The notes beneath the pieces are model-generated. The model was not told the DNA's origin and searched no databases. It was given only the letters and a program-made list of their open reading frames with translations. This document shows positions 1-6,974 of a stretch of DNA of 10,046 nt, one piece after another. Each line of letters starts with the position of its first letter. The stretch's first letter is position 1. The stretch is from Hyphomicrobiales bacterium. Lineage in GTDB: Bacteria; Pseudomonadota; Alphaproteobacteria; Rhizobiales; JAUVMS01. The stretch lies in contig JAUVMS010000076.1 in the NCBI GenBank assembly GCA_030600135.1, positions 1 through 10,046 on the forward strand. The letters are read 5' to 3'. The translations under genes were made by a program, and so were the position numbers.

Positions 1-386
1 ATGATACTTGGACAAGTGAAATCTTTGGGCCGTTCAGCTGAGAGGCCCGAGGGGACTTCGTGCTTGAGAGAGGGCGTATATTGGGCGGGGGGGCAGGCAG
101 TGTGCCGCCGGCAGCTATGAATTGTCGGGCGAGCATGTCGGTGCCGAATTCCAGGTGCACTACTATGGCCCACCACGTACCATGTTTGGTGAAGCCGTTT
201 GTGAGCAAGCTCGAAGATCGAATTCATGAAGGCGTCATCGACGGTACAATCGTTCGTCCGGAAAATTCGAAGTACGATGTGTTGATCCGTCTAACCAAGA
301 GAATGGAATTGCCTGAACATTAGATTTTGGGTGACCGGCGATCTATCAATCTCGAGCCTGACGCGCGCATCAAAAGTCCGGTTGGG
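1..386. other. Region without a convincing intact gene; possible decayed coding remnant
   Basis: No reading frame crosses this stretch intact. The plus strand has two adjacent short open pieces with natural-looking protein composition in different frames. One, around bases 110-226, reads GSYELSGEHVGAEF followed by QVHYYGPPRTMFGEAV and stops at 227-229. The other, around 190-320, includes VSKLEDRIHEGVIDGTIV and ends at a TAG at 321-323. They meet where one frame gives way to the other, as a single frameshift in an old gene would look. I do not recognise the product. An ATG- or TTG-led 87-codon reading at 60-323 exists, but its first half is low in typical coding character and has no clear ribosome binding site. 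No terminator with a T-run was seen before the convergent end of the stress-protein gene at 387. Confidence 0.3.
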
Positions 387-1391
387 TTAGCGAACGTTGA
401 GCACGCTCACCTCAGATTGCCCCATAATGTCAAACGCCACGCTTCCGGCGATAAATCTCGTAAGCTTCGATTTTCCGGAATCCGCGACGACAATGACGGA
501 ATGTGACCGACCGCTATCGAGGACTGTCGAGACAGGGTCGCCGATGATGACTTCCGCATCCTGGGTCGTAATGCCCTTTTCCGCGAGTTCCGAGGCCAAC
601 CGTGCGACTTTGCGCTCCAGGTATTCCGCAGAGGTATCGACAGGAGCTGCTGCGAGAATACTGACTGGTTCGGCGCTGAAGTGCGCTAACACCGCAGCCT
701 GTTTTAGTGCTTCGTGCGAACGATCGCTACCGTCGGTGCAAAGCAGATAGCCCTTGCCGTTTGGATTGCCACGAACTGTCATCACCGAACAGGGGGCGAG
801 CATGGCGATCTTTTGCACCGAACTCGGCTTGATGAACGATCGCAACTCACCGCGCCAACGCTTGGGCGGTCCCATGATGATCAGATTATAGGGACCGAGC
901 TCGTATTGATCGAGAATGCCGCTGGAGACGTCCGGCGCGGTCTTGAGTTTGAGCACGACGCTCTTGCCAGATATTGAGCGATATTCGACCTTGTTGTCGC
1001 CAAGCGGATCACCGAGAACATCGGTGTGATCGATCATTTCATCCCAATCGTCGCCTAGAATGTTGTCCTCCATGAGCATTTCTAGACCGCGATTGAGGTA
1101 TTGGATTCCTGGTAGTTCCAGCCCCCATTCCAACATGTTCTGGCGCGCCACGCGGATCTGCAGGCCACCGGAATTGAGACCTTGATCGATCTTTCGGACG
1201 TAAAGAAGGATGATGTCGCAACTCTCGTCCTTGCCGATCTCGGAGGCGATCTTGACGGCCTCATAGGAGGGGTCGGTGCCGTTGACGCAAACCAGGATGC
1301 GAAATCGCTGGCGTCGGCGCGCACGAAGCTCCGCGAGCTTCAGCTCTTGCTCACGAGCACGTCGAAATGCGGATGTCTTGAGGGTAATCAT
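387..1391 (-). CDS. Tandem-domain universal stress protein (UspA family)
   Basis: This is a soluble cytoplasmic protein of 334 residues with two Usp (alpha/beta, nucleotide-binding type) domains. Domain 1 spans about residues 31-207, opening with RILVCVNGTDPSYEAVKIAS and closing with APCSVMTVR. Domain 2 spans about 214-334, opening with GYLLCTDGSDRSHEALKQAA and closing with SEVSVLNVR. Domain 1 has a long insert (about 70-165) and lacks the glycine-rich ATP signature of UspA. Domain 2 keeps a partial one (ADSGKSKLTRFIAGS, 303-317), so any nucleotide binding probably sits there. Residues 1-30 are a very basic arginine/lysine-rich segment. The frame is open to 1469, but I chose the ATG at 1391 because it lies two bases after the permease stop (1394-1396) and has a G-rich ribosome binding site. 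The 26 extra upstream codons would only re-read permease DNA. It is almost certainly co-transcribed with the permease and may modulate it; that role is inferred from pairing alone. Confidence 0.85.
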   Translation of the reverse strand: MITLKTSAFRRAREQELKLAELRARRRQRFRILVCVNGTDPSYEAVKIASEIGKDESCDIILLYVRKIDQGLNSGGLQIRVARQNMLEWGLELPGIQYLNRGLEMLMEDNILGDDWDEMIDHTDVLGDPLGDNKVEYRSISGKSVVLKLKTAPDVSSGILDQYELGPYNLIIMGPPKRWRGELRSFIKPSSVQKIAMLAPCSVMTVRGNPNGKGYLLCTDGSDRSHEALKQAAVLAHFSAEPVSILAAAPVDTSAEYLERKVARLASELAEKGITTQDAEVIIGDPVSTVLDSGRSHSVIVVADSGKSKLTRFIAGSVAFDIMGQSEVSVLNVR

Positions 1392-1393
1392 CT

Positions 1394-2935
1394 TCAAGCC
1401 CCGATGAGCGGCCAGTACAACGCCGCTGCAAGCAATACCAGGATCGTTGAGATAATGACCATACGCCATCCGACCTTTAAGAAGTCAGCCGGCCTAAGAT
1501 AGCCCGCCGCGAATACGATGGTACAGGCTGGCGTGCCGACCACCGTCAAGTAGGCGAACGCGGAAGAAATGGCAGTGATGAATCCGATGACGATGGGGCT
1601 TTCCCCTGCGACGACGGCCATTTTGAGCACGATGGGCCCGAGGACTGCAACAGCCGCTCCGTTGGACATCGTGTTGGTCACAAAGGTGGTCAGCAGCGAG
1701 ACTGCGACCCATAACCCCATCCCGACATTCGCACCGATCAGCGTCAGCATGCCAATGAAGTTTTCCGCGACCCACTGCGCTCCACCGGTCTCCTTCATCT
1801 GGACGCCGAGCGAGATTGCGGCTGCATAGAGCAACACCACGCCCCAGTTCACGCCCGAGTTCAGATCCTCCCATTTGACAAGTCCGCCAACTAGAAATGC
1901 AGCAGCGCCCAAAATCGCGACAGTCCCCATGCCCAAATCCGCGGAGTAAAAGATCCAACCAATCAGAACGAGTAGGAACAAAAGGATCGCCAGAAAATTG
2001 TCCGGCGTCATGGGACCCTGCATCTGGACCTGGCGGCGCAGCTTGACGACCGCCCGCGAGAGATCATGGTACTCTGGCTTGAATGTGTGCAGGAGCACCA
2101 GCGTCACCAAAGGCAGTTGCAGCAGGAATATCGGATAGGCGTATGCCATCCATGTCAGGTAGTCGATCAGGAAGCGGTGGGTTTCCGGATTGGTCGGATC
2201 GTAGAAGAATTCCTTCCAATAGCCGATCATAATGGCATTGCGTGCACCGCCCGACGGCGTGCCGATGCCGGCGACGGCACAACCGTAGGCGATCGAGAGC
2301 AGGATGACGGCAGCAAGGCCGCGCACCTGTTTGCGGTCCTCCGAGGTCAAGGTGATGAGCGTGATGCCGACGGGCAGCATCATTGCGGCTACGGTATGCT
2401 CGCCGACGAAAGACGCCAGCAACCCGGAGACGACCGAGATGCCGAAGCATATGCGCGAGGTCTTTGTGCCCGTCGTCTTGACGATGAGCCAAGCGATGCG
2501 CTGGTCGAGTTTTTGGCGCACGACCGCGACCGCAAGCATCAGCGAGCCCATGATGAACAAAACGGAATCCGTCATCAGGCTCCTGGCCACCTGCGTCGAG
2601 TTGATGCCGAGCAGTATGACTTGTCCGGCGATGATGAGGAGCGCCACCGTCGGCAAGGGTACAGGCTCGGTAACAAACAGGATGGTTGCCACGACGGACA
2701 TCGTCAGGACAATCATGGCTTCGCGTGACAGACCCTCGGGCGTAGGTAGGCTGAGCAAGATTGCGCCAACAATCAGCGCGCCGAAAAACCAACGCTTCTC
2801 CCAAAAATAGTAGAGGTTGAGCTGTGCTCGAATGATCAGTAGGCGGCGGTAGCCAACTTTGGATAGACGAACCGACCACGCGCCCGAGGGCTCATAAGCC
2901 TGTGGGCCGTCCACGACGAGAGAAAGTTGGCCCAC
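1394..2935 (-). CDS. DASS/SLC13-type anion permease (sodium/sulfate symporter-like)
   Basis: This is an inner-membrane secondary transporter of 513 residues, normal length for the divalent anion:sodium symporter family (dicarboxylate, citrate, sulfate or similar anions). About a dozen hydrophobic segments begin near residue 50. Inverted-repeat architecture shows as two half-sites: GEHTVAAMMLPVG (178-190) followed by GIGTPSGGARN (223-233), and TNTMSNGAAVAVLGP (420-434) followed by VVGTPACTIVF (465-475). In characterised members the tips of these hairpins carry Ser-Asn-Thr and bind sodium and substrate. Here they read Glu-His-Thr (179-181) and Ser-Asn-Gly (424-426), so coupling ion and substrate may differ. 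The first 45 residues are a polar cytoplasmic tail. The start is GTG at 2935, supported by CAGGAG nine bases upstream. The substrate cannot be assigned. It is the first gene of an operon with the universal stress protein. Confidence 0.85.
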   Translation of the reverse strand: MGQLSLVVDGPQAYEPSGAWSVRLSKVGYRRLLIIRAQLNLYYFWEKRWFFGALIVGAILLSLPTPEGLSREAMIVLTMSVVATILFVTEPVPLPTVALLIIAGQVILLGINSTQVARSLMTDSVLFIMGSLMLAVAVVRQKLDQRIAWLIVKTTGTKTSRICFGISVVSGLLASFVGEHTVAAMMLPVGITLITLTSEDRKQVRGLAAVILLSIAYGCAVAGIGTPSGGARNAIMIGYWKEFFYDPTNPETHRFLIDYLTWMAYAYPIFLLQLPLVTLVLLHTFKPEYHDLSRAVVKLRRQVQMQGPMTPDNFLAILLFLLVLIGWIFYSADLGMGTVAILGAAAFLVGGLVKWEDLNSGVNWGVVLLYAAAISLGVQMKETGGAQWVAENFIGMLTLIGANVGMGLWVAVSLLTTFVTNTMSNGAAVAVLGPIVLKMAVVAGESPIVIGFITAISSAFAYLTVVGTPACTIVFAAGYLRPADFLKVGWRMVIISTILVLLAAALYWPLIGA

Positions 2936-3210
2936 CTGACTAAGCTCCTGAACGTTGCGCTATTATTGCCGATCGTGATTGCGGTTTGAGGACATCAATC
3001 GGAACCGAAGTGTACACGCTGGATTATCCATTGACTAGAAGGCGTGTCGCGGATGGCTGGTGCTGGCGCGCCTCACCGGGACTCACACAGGGGCCGATGA
3101 GGGTAGGGCCCATTGGGCGCAACGGCGGACACGCAGACGCCTCCCTTGGTTCGGGTTGTGTGGTTGGCTTCTGGCCCACGCGGGTGTTGTTCGGCCCTGG
3201 CAGGGCTGAA
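2936..3210. other. Intergenic region upstream of the permease operon
   Basis: This is 275 bases between the GTG start of the permease (minus strand) and the end of the deacylase gene (minus strand). It should contain the permease operon promoter, and it holds that operon's strong ribosome binding site (CAGGAG, about 2945-2950 on the minus strand). I could not find a convincing -35/-10 pair. An open plus-strand stretch at 2986-3249 lacks a ribosome binding site and family resemblance and overlaps the deacylase 3' end, so I do not call it. A short GC-rich inverted repeat (3194-3206) lies just after the deacylase stop but has no T-run. Confidence 0.4.
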
Positions 3211-3675
3211 CTACGAGCAAATTCGCTCGTGCGGTACTTTTTCCATTAGGCGATTGAACTGGGCGCCGGAGAGATGGACGAGCGTGCGATGATCGCCAGC
3301 TTCGAAATAAATGTCCGACAGCCCCTCGAGGCTTTCATCGACCACCGACCTCAATCCATAGGCCGCCCCGATGGGTGGCACAGCACCTGCCTCGCAATCA
3401 TGGAACAGGTCGCCGATCTCATCTTCGCTCGCCAAGGCGATCGGTTGTTTGAGCCAACGGCCTAACTCCTCCAGCTTAACTTGGCTCGATGTCGGGACAA
3501 TTGCCAGCAGATAACCCTTCTTGCGCCGAATGACGACACCCTTGGCAAGGCAATCGCCAGGGATTTCGCTCGCCTCGGCGGTTTCTGAAGAACATCCGGT
3601 CTTGGTATGCGTGGCAAGATCGTACTCGATGTCTTGGTCATCGAGGTACTGTCGTAGTGTGAGTGCAATACCCAT
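3211..3675 (-). CDS. YbaK/EbsC-family aminoacyl-tRNA deacylase
   Basis: This is a stand-alone single-domain protein of 154 residues, normal size for the YbaK/prolyl-tRNA editing superfamily, whose members hydrolyse mischarged aminoacyl-tRNAs in the cytoplasm. The signatures are in place: DCLAKGVVIR with the family's conserved lysine at residue 45, the glycine/proline loop GAVPPIG at 97-103, and the strand-turn segment YFEAGDHRTLVHLSG (about 123-137). The subfamily is the one with a conserved IAxTLxxYL-like start and PGDCLAK motif; its exact tRNA/amino-acid specificity is not determined here. The ATG at 3675 is supported by AGGAGAGG just upstream on the minus strand. Gaps of more than 250 bases on both sides, with no overlap, suggest it is a single-gene unit unrelated to its neighbours. 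Confidence 0.9.
   Translation of the reverse strand: MGIALTLRQYLDDQDIEYDLATHTKTGCSSETAEASEIPGDCLAKGVVIRRKKGYLLAIVPTSSQVKLEELGRWLKQPIALASEDEIGDLFHDCEAGAVPPIGAAYGLRSVVDESLEGLSDIYFEAGDHRTLVHLSGAQFNRLMEKVPHERICS
3213..3230 (-). terminator. Hairpin overlapping the deacylase stop (weak terminator candidate)
   Basis: ACGAGC and GCTCGT form a perfect 6-bp stem around a 6-base loop across the last codons and stop of the deacylase gene. A second small stem (3194-3206, GCCCT/AGGGC) follows. Neither has a T-run on the minus strand, so intrinsic termination is doubtful. These may instead be 3'-end stabilising structures or chance. Confidence 0.2.
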
Positions 3676-4095
3676 GGCACCTCTCCTTGCTTGCTGTCAC
3701 CTAAGCGACAGGTCGGCTACCGGACCGGAGACGGTGCTAATCTTGTTGCCGTAGGCCATCACCCAAGGTCTCGGGCCAACGACAGCGCAAGTTCCGTCCA
3801 AGCCACCTCATGTCGTCAGGCCGGCAGCTCGTTGAACGTCCCATAACGCTAGTTGTTATTCGCTTGATCCGCAAGTTCTTAGGGGGTGGAATGGGTCGAT
3901 ACATGTTCGTCAAGTGGGGACGGGTCGGCGACATCATGGCGCCGCATTGTGAGCCGTCGGTCGACTATCATCAGCCAGAACGTTTGTCTCCATTCGTCCG
4001 CGCACGCCCAGTCGGCGATTGTTTGCGGTGAGTATTGGTCTGCTTGATGTGGTTCTGCGAAGTGTCTTGGGCCGGAATATTGTTCCTGGTATCGA
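3676..4095. other. 420-base gap with no supportable gene
   Basis: Several open stretches of 60-75 codons occur on both strands (for example plus 3810-4031 and minus 3879-4103). They overlap each other, lack credible ribosome binding sites and resemble no family I know. The near end (3676-3760) should hold the promoter for the deacylase gene, but no clear -35/-10 pair stands out. The far end (about 4030-4095) lies after the VOC gene and should hold the end of the catabolic operon transcript; no hairpin plus T-run was seen. A weak inverted repeat, ATAAC-N7-GTTAT, lies at 3844-3860. Confidence 0.4.
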
Positions 4096-4473
4096 TCAAA
4101 CACCGAAGCCGCGATCCGATCTTAGGGCACAGCGATTGCCGTCGGGGTCGGTGAATTCGGCGGTATCGCCCCAATCGTGGCGGTGGAGTGCAATCTTCAC
4201 GCCTCTGTTGCGAAGCTCTTTTGCGACTGCTTCGACTTCCGGCACGTTGAAGCGGAACTTAATAGGCGAGTGGTCCATGGTCTTGATGTCCCGGCTCGGC
4301 GGGCCACCGACTTCCACCATGAGATAGGCGCCACCGAGATCGAAACACGTGAGCGTTTCGCCGGGCCGATCGAACTGAAACATGAGCGGCAATTGCAGTG
4401 CATCGCGGTAAAAGGCAACACAGTCCTGGTATTTGTCGGTATAGAGTATGATACCGGCTTTGGTGCAGTTCAT
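4096..4473 (-). CDS. VOC (glyoxalase/bleomycin-resistance fold) family protein
   Basis: This is a small cytoplasmic protein of 125 residues with the paired beta-alpha-beta-beta-beta modules of the vicinal oxygen chelate superfamily. Module 1 is GIILYTDKYQDCVAFYRDAL followed by FDLGGAYLMVEVGG. Module 2 is IKFRFNVPEVEAVAKELRNRG followed by EFTDPDGNRCALRSD, the classic C-terminal DPDGN turn. Of the usual metal-ligand positions only Glu54 (in YLMVEVGG) is obvious. The strands that normally supply histidines carry hydrophobic residues or Arg, so it may be a non-metal or altered-metal member. The ATG at 4473 has AAGGAG seven bases upstream. It follows the FAD/GcvT gene by 59 bases on the same strand and is probably the last gene of that operon. 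Substrate and reaction cannot be assigned. Confidence 0.87.
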   Translation of the reverse strand: MNCTKAGIILYTDKYQDCVAFYRDALQLPLMFQFDRPGETLTCFDLGGAYLMVEVGGPPSRDIKTMDHSPIKFRFNVPEVEAVAKELRNRGVKIALHRHDWGDTAEFTDPDGNRCALRSDRGFGV

Positions 4474-4532
4474 TGCCGTGCTCCTTGCCTGGCGGATTGT
4501 TGGTCGGGATCGATGTCGTCCCTCAACAACGG

Positions 4533-6974
4533 CTATCGGCGCATCCGCTCACCGCTCGGATCGAAAAAGGGCTTGAGTCTGGCTGAGGCGGTATGCGGTT
4601 CGAGTGCAATCTCTATGGCGTAGTCCTGCTCCGCGGCTTGTGCTGCCGACATGCCATCGAGCGTAACATAGCCCATGGCGAGTGAGCAACCAAGGGCATG
4701 GCCGTAGGCTGCCGACGTGACCTGGCCAACGATTTGGTCGCCTCGAAGAATGGGTTCGCCACCGAGTGGCCAGACATCGGGGTCGCGTAACATAAAGAAC
4801 ATGAAGCGTCGCTTCACACCAGCGGTGCGCTGGGCTTCGACGGTGGCTTGACCGACGAACGGTATCGAGGTGTCTTTGCGAACAGTGAATGCGAGGCCAG
4901 CTTCCAGCAGTGTGTCGTCGGGCGTCACGTCGTGGCCCCAGGAGCGGAAACCTTTTTCGATCCGCAAGCTGGTGAGTGCGAATGCGCCGGCGTCGGTGAG
5001 GCCGAGATCGGTGCCTGATTCAAGAAGGGTGTCGTAGAGACGGCCGGCATCGGTGGCGGGGGTATACAACTCCCAACCTAACTCGCCAATGTATGAGAGG
5101 CGCGCCGCGCGCACCAAGACCGAGCCAAGGCGAAGCTGGCGGAATGAAAAAAGTGGAAATCCGGCAAGGGAAAGGTCTGTGTCGGTGAGGCGCGACAGCA
5201 GGGTGTGCGCGTTCGGTCCCATAACGCTCAAGACCGCCAGGTCCTCGGTGTTGTCGTTGACGGTGGCTCGGTGATCGCCGAGGTGCGTCCGGATCCAGTG
5301 GGCATCGCGGACCGGTTGAGCGGTGCCGGTGATGATTTGATAGCGATCGGGCGCAAGGCGGAAGACCGTAAAATCGGTCTCGATACCGCCGCGCTCGTTG
5401 AGCATGTGGGTGTAAACGACGTTCCCGGGCGGCTTTGCGATGTTGCCAGCGCAGAGCGTCAAGATGACCACTTCAGCATCGGGGCCCTCGATCAGCAGTT
5501 TGCCGAACGAGCTTTGATCAAACACCGCAACGCCATTGCGGGCGGCGTGACATTCGCGTGCGACGGCGTCGAACCAGGCAGGTTTGCCAAACGTCAGTGG
5601 TGGGTCACGCGGTTCGTCTGAATTGGGAAAGTAATTGGCGCGCTCAAAGCCGAAGCGGACCCCGAAGCAGGCGCCTTTTTTCTGAAGGCGCTCGTAGAGT
5701 GGGCCGTTGCGAAGTTTGCGCGCAGTACGGGGTTCGCGGCCAGGATAGTGGATGGCGTAGTGCAGTGCCAGCTCTTCAGGGATGCGCGCTTCAAGGTAGA
5801 CCTCATTGGATTGGCAGGGGGCGAAGCGGCGGATATCGACCGGCCACATATCGGCAGATGGAGCATCATTGATCACCCAATCGACCAGTGTGCGCCCAGC
5901 CCCACCCGCCGAGGCCAGCCCCATGGAATTCATGCCGCAGCCGACGAAAAAGCCGGTGACCTCCGGTGCTTCGCCCAGGAGGAATGCGCCATCGGGGGTA
6001 AAGCTCTCAGGGCCGTTGAGGAGCAATTTCGCTTCCGCCGTTTCGAGCGCGGGAATGCGGTGCAAGGCATAGTGCATCATGGGCTCGAAATGGTCCCAGT
6101 CCTCGTCCAGAAGCTCGAAGGCGAAATCGTCCCTCAATCGGGTGAGCGGCAAAGGCTTTGGGTCGGGCTCGAAGCAACCGACCAGCAGGCCGCCGACCTC
6201 ATCGCGAATGTAGAGGTGGCCGTCGTGGTCGGAGAGCGTTGGGAGATGATCGTCGATGCCCTCGATCGGCTTGGAGAGGAGATAAAAATGTTCGCAGGCA
6301 TAGAGCGGGACCGAGACGCCTGCCAGTTTGCCAACCGCTCTGCCCCAAAGCCCGGCGCAGTTGACAACCTTGTCACTCCTTATGGACCCCAGTGGCGTGG
6401 TGACACCGCGCGCACGACCATCTTGAACCTCAATGCCGGTGACGGGGCAATCCTCGAAGATCTGCGCCCCTCGTGATTTTGCCCCCTTGACGAGGGCGAG
6501 ACAGAGGTCGGATGGGTTGACGCGGCCGTCGCCTGGCGCGTAAACGGCGCCAACGACATCGCTGACGTTGAGGAGAGGCCAAAGTGCTTTCGCCTCTTCG
6601 GGGCCGACGACATGTGCCTCGAGCCCGAACAGGCGAGAAAGCGAGGCCTGACGTTTGATGTGGGTGAAGCGATCGGCGTTGGTGGCGATTGAAAGCGAAC
6701 CCTTGCGGATCCAGCCGGTGGACTGGCCGGTTTCTTGTTCAAGGCGGGCATAGAGGTTTGCCGAATAACGGATCATTTCCGTCAAGTTTCGCGACGAGCG
6801 GAGCTGGCGCACCTGAGCAGCCGAATGCCATGTCGTGCCGGATGTGAGCTTGTTGCGCTCCAGCAGGACGGCATCGCGCACACCACGCTCGGTGAGGTGA
6901 TAGAGTGTCGAGCATCCCATGGCGCCGCCACCGATGACGACGACACTCGCTTCGCTCGGCAAATCCTTGCTCAT
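4533..6974 (-). CDS. FAD-dependent oxidoreductase/aminomethyltransferase fusion (dimethylglycine/sarcosine dehydrogenase-like)
   Basis: This 813-residue protein matches the length and architecture of dimethylglycine and sarcosine dehydrogenases, which oxidise an N-methyl group and pass the carbon to tetrahydrofolate. Residues 10-370 are a DAO-type FAD domain: dinucleotide loop VVVIGGGAMG (11-20), Glu39 for the FAD ribose, and SGTTWHSA (45-52), in which His50 matches the histidine that carries FAD covalently in DMGDH/SDH. GGAGR at 357-361 closes the domain. A linker (about 372-430) follows, then a GcvT domain (about 450-700) with LNERGGIETDFTV (525-537, Asp534 at the folate-site position) and LRIEKGFRSWGHDVTPDDT (670-688), then a GcvT C-terminal barrel (about 715-805). 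The frame opens to 7034, but I chose the ATG at 6974 because it overlaps the preceding stop (TAATG) and begins just before the FAD fold. No signal peptide is visible. The true substrate is unknown; sarcosine, dimethylglycine or another N-substituted amino acid are possible. Confidence 0.9.
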   Translation of the reverse strand: MSKDLPSEASVVVIGGGAMGCSTLYHLTERGVRDAVLLERNKLTSGTTWHSAAQVRQLRSSRNLTEMIRYSANLYARLEQETGQSTGWIRKGSLSIATNADRFTHIKRQASLSRLFGLEAHVVGPEEAKALWPLLNVSDVVGAVYAPGDGRVNPSDLCLALVKGAKSRGAQIFEDCPVTGIEVQDGRARGVTTPLGSIRSDKVVNCAGLWGRAVGKLAGVSVPLYACEHFYLLSKPIEGIDDHLPTLSDHDGHLYIRDEVGGLLVGCFEPDPKPLPLTRLRDDFAFELLDEDWDHFEPMMHYALHRIPALETAEAKLLLNGPESFTPDGAFLLGEAPEVTGFFVGCGMNSMGLASAGGAGRTLVDWVINDAPSADMWPVDIRRFAPCQSNEVYLEARIPEELALHYAIHYPGREPRTARKLRNGPLYERLQKKGACFGVRFGFERANYFPNSDEPRDPPLTFGKPAWFDAVARECHAARNGVAVFDQSSFGKLLIEGPDAEVVILTLCAGNIAKPPGNVVYTHMLNERGGIETDFTVFRLAPDRYQIITGTAQPVRDAHWIRTHLGDHRATVNDNTEDLAVLSVMGPNAHTLLSRLTDTDLSLAGFPLFSFRQLRLGSVLVRAARLSYIGELGWELYTPATDAGRLYDTLLESGTDLGLTDAGAFALTSLRIEKGFRSWGHDVTPDDTLLEAGLAFTVRKDTSIPFVGQATVEAQRTAGVKRRFMFFMLRDPDVWPLGGEPILRGDQIVGQVTSAAYGHALGCSLAMGYVTLDGMSAAQAAEQDYAIEIALEPHTASARLKPFFDPSGERMRR

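Noticed and set aside
1392..1469. Upstream 26-codon extension of the stress protein into the permease gene
   Set aside because: The extension is the permease 3' end read in another frame; the ATG at 1391 gives the expected two-base operon spacing.
2066..2728. Long open frame (220 codons) on the plus strand opposite the permease
   Set aside because: It is antisense to a clearly conserved membrane protein, and its His/Arg/Asp/Gln-rich composition is what the complement of a hydrophobic gene yields.
3194..3206. GCCCT/AGGGC hairpin as an intrinsic terminator
   Set aside because: The stem is only five pairs with a three-base loop and there is no T-run on the minus strand.
2986..3249. 87-codon open frame on the plus strand before the permease operon
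   Set aside because: It overlaps the end of the deacylase gene, has no ribosome binding site and has atypical composition.
3810..4103. Overlapping small open frames on both strands in the 420-base gap
   Set aside because: No ribosome binding site, no recognisable motif, and mutually overlapping; treated as non-coding.
5748..6476. Open frame of 242 codons on the plus strand inside the FAD/GcvT gene
   Set aside because: It is fully antisense to a gene with intact FAD motifs and has no family resemblance or ribosome binding site.
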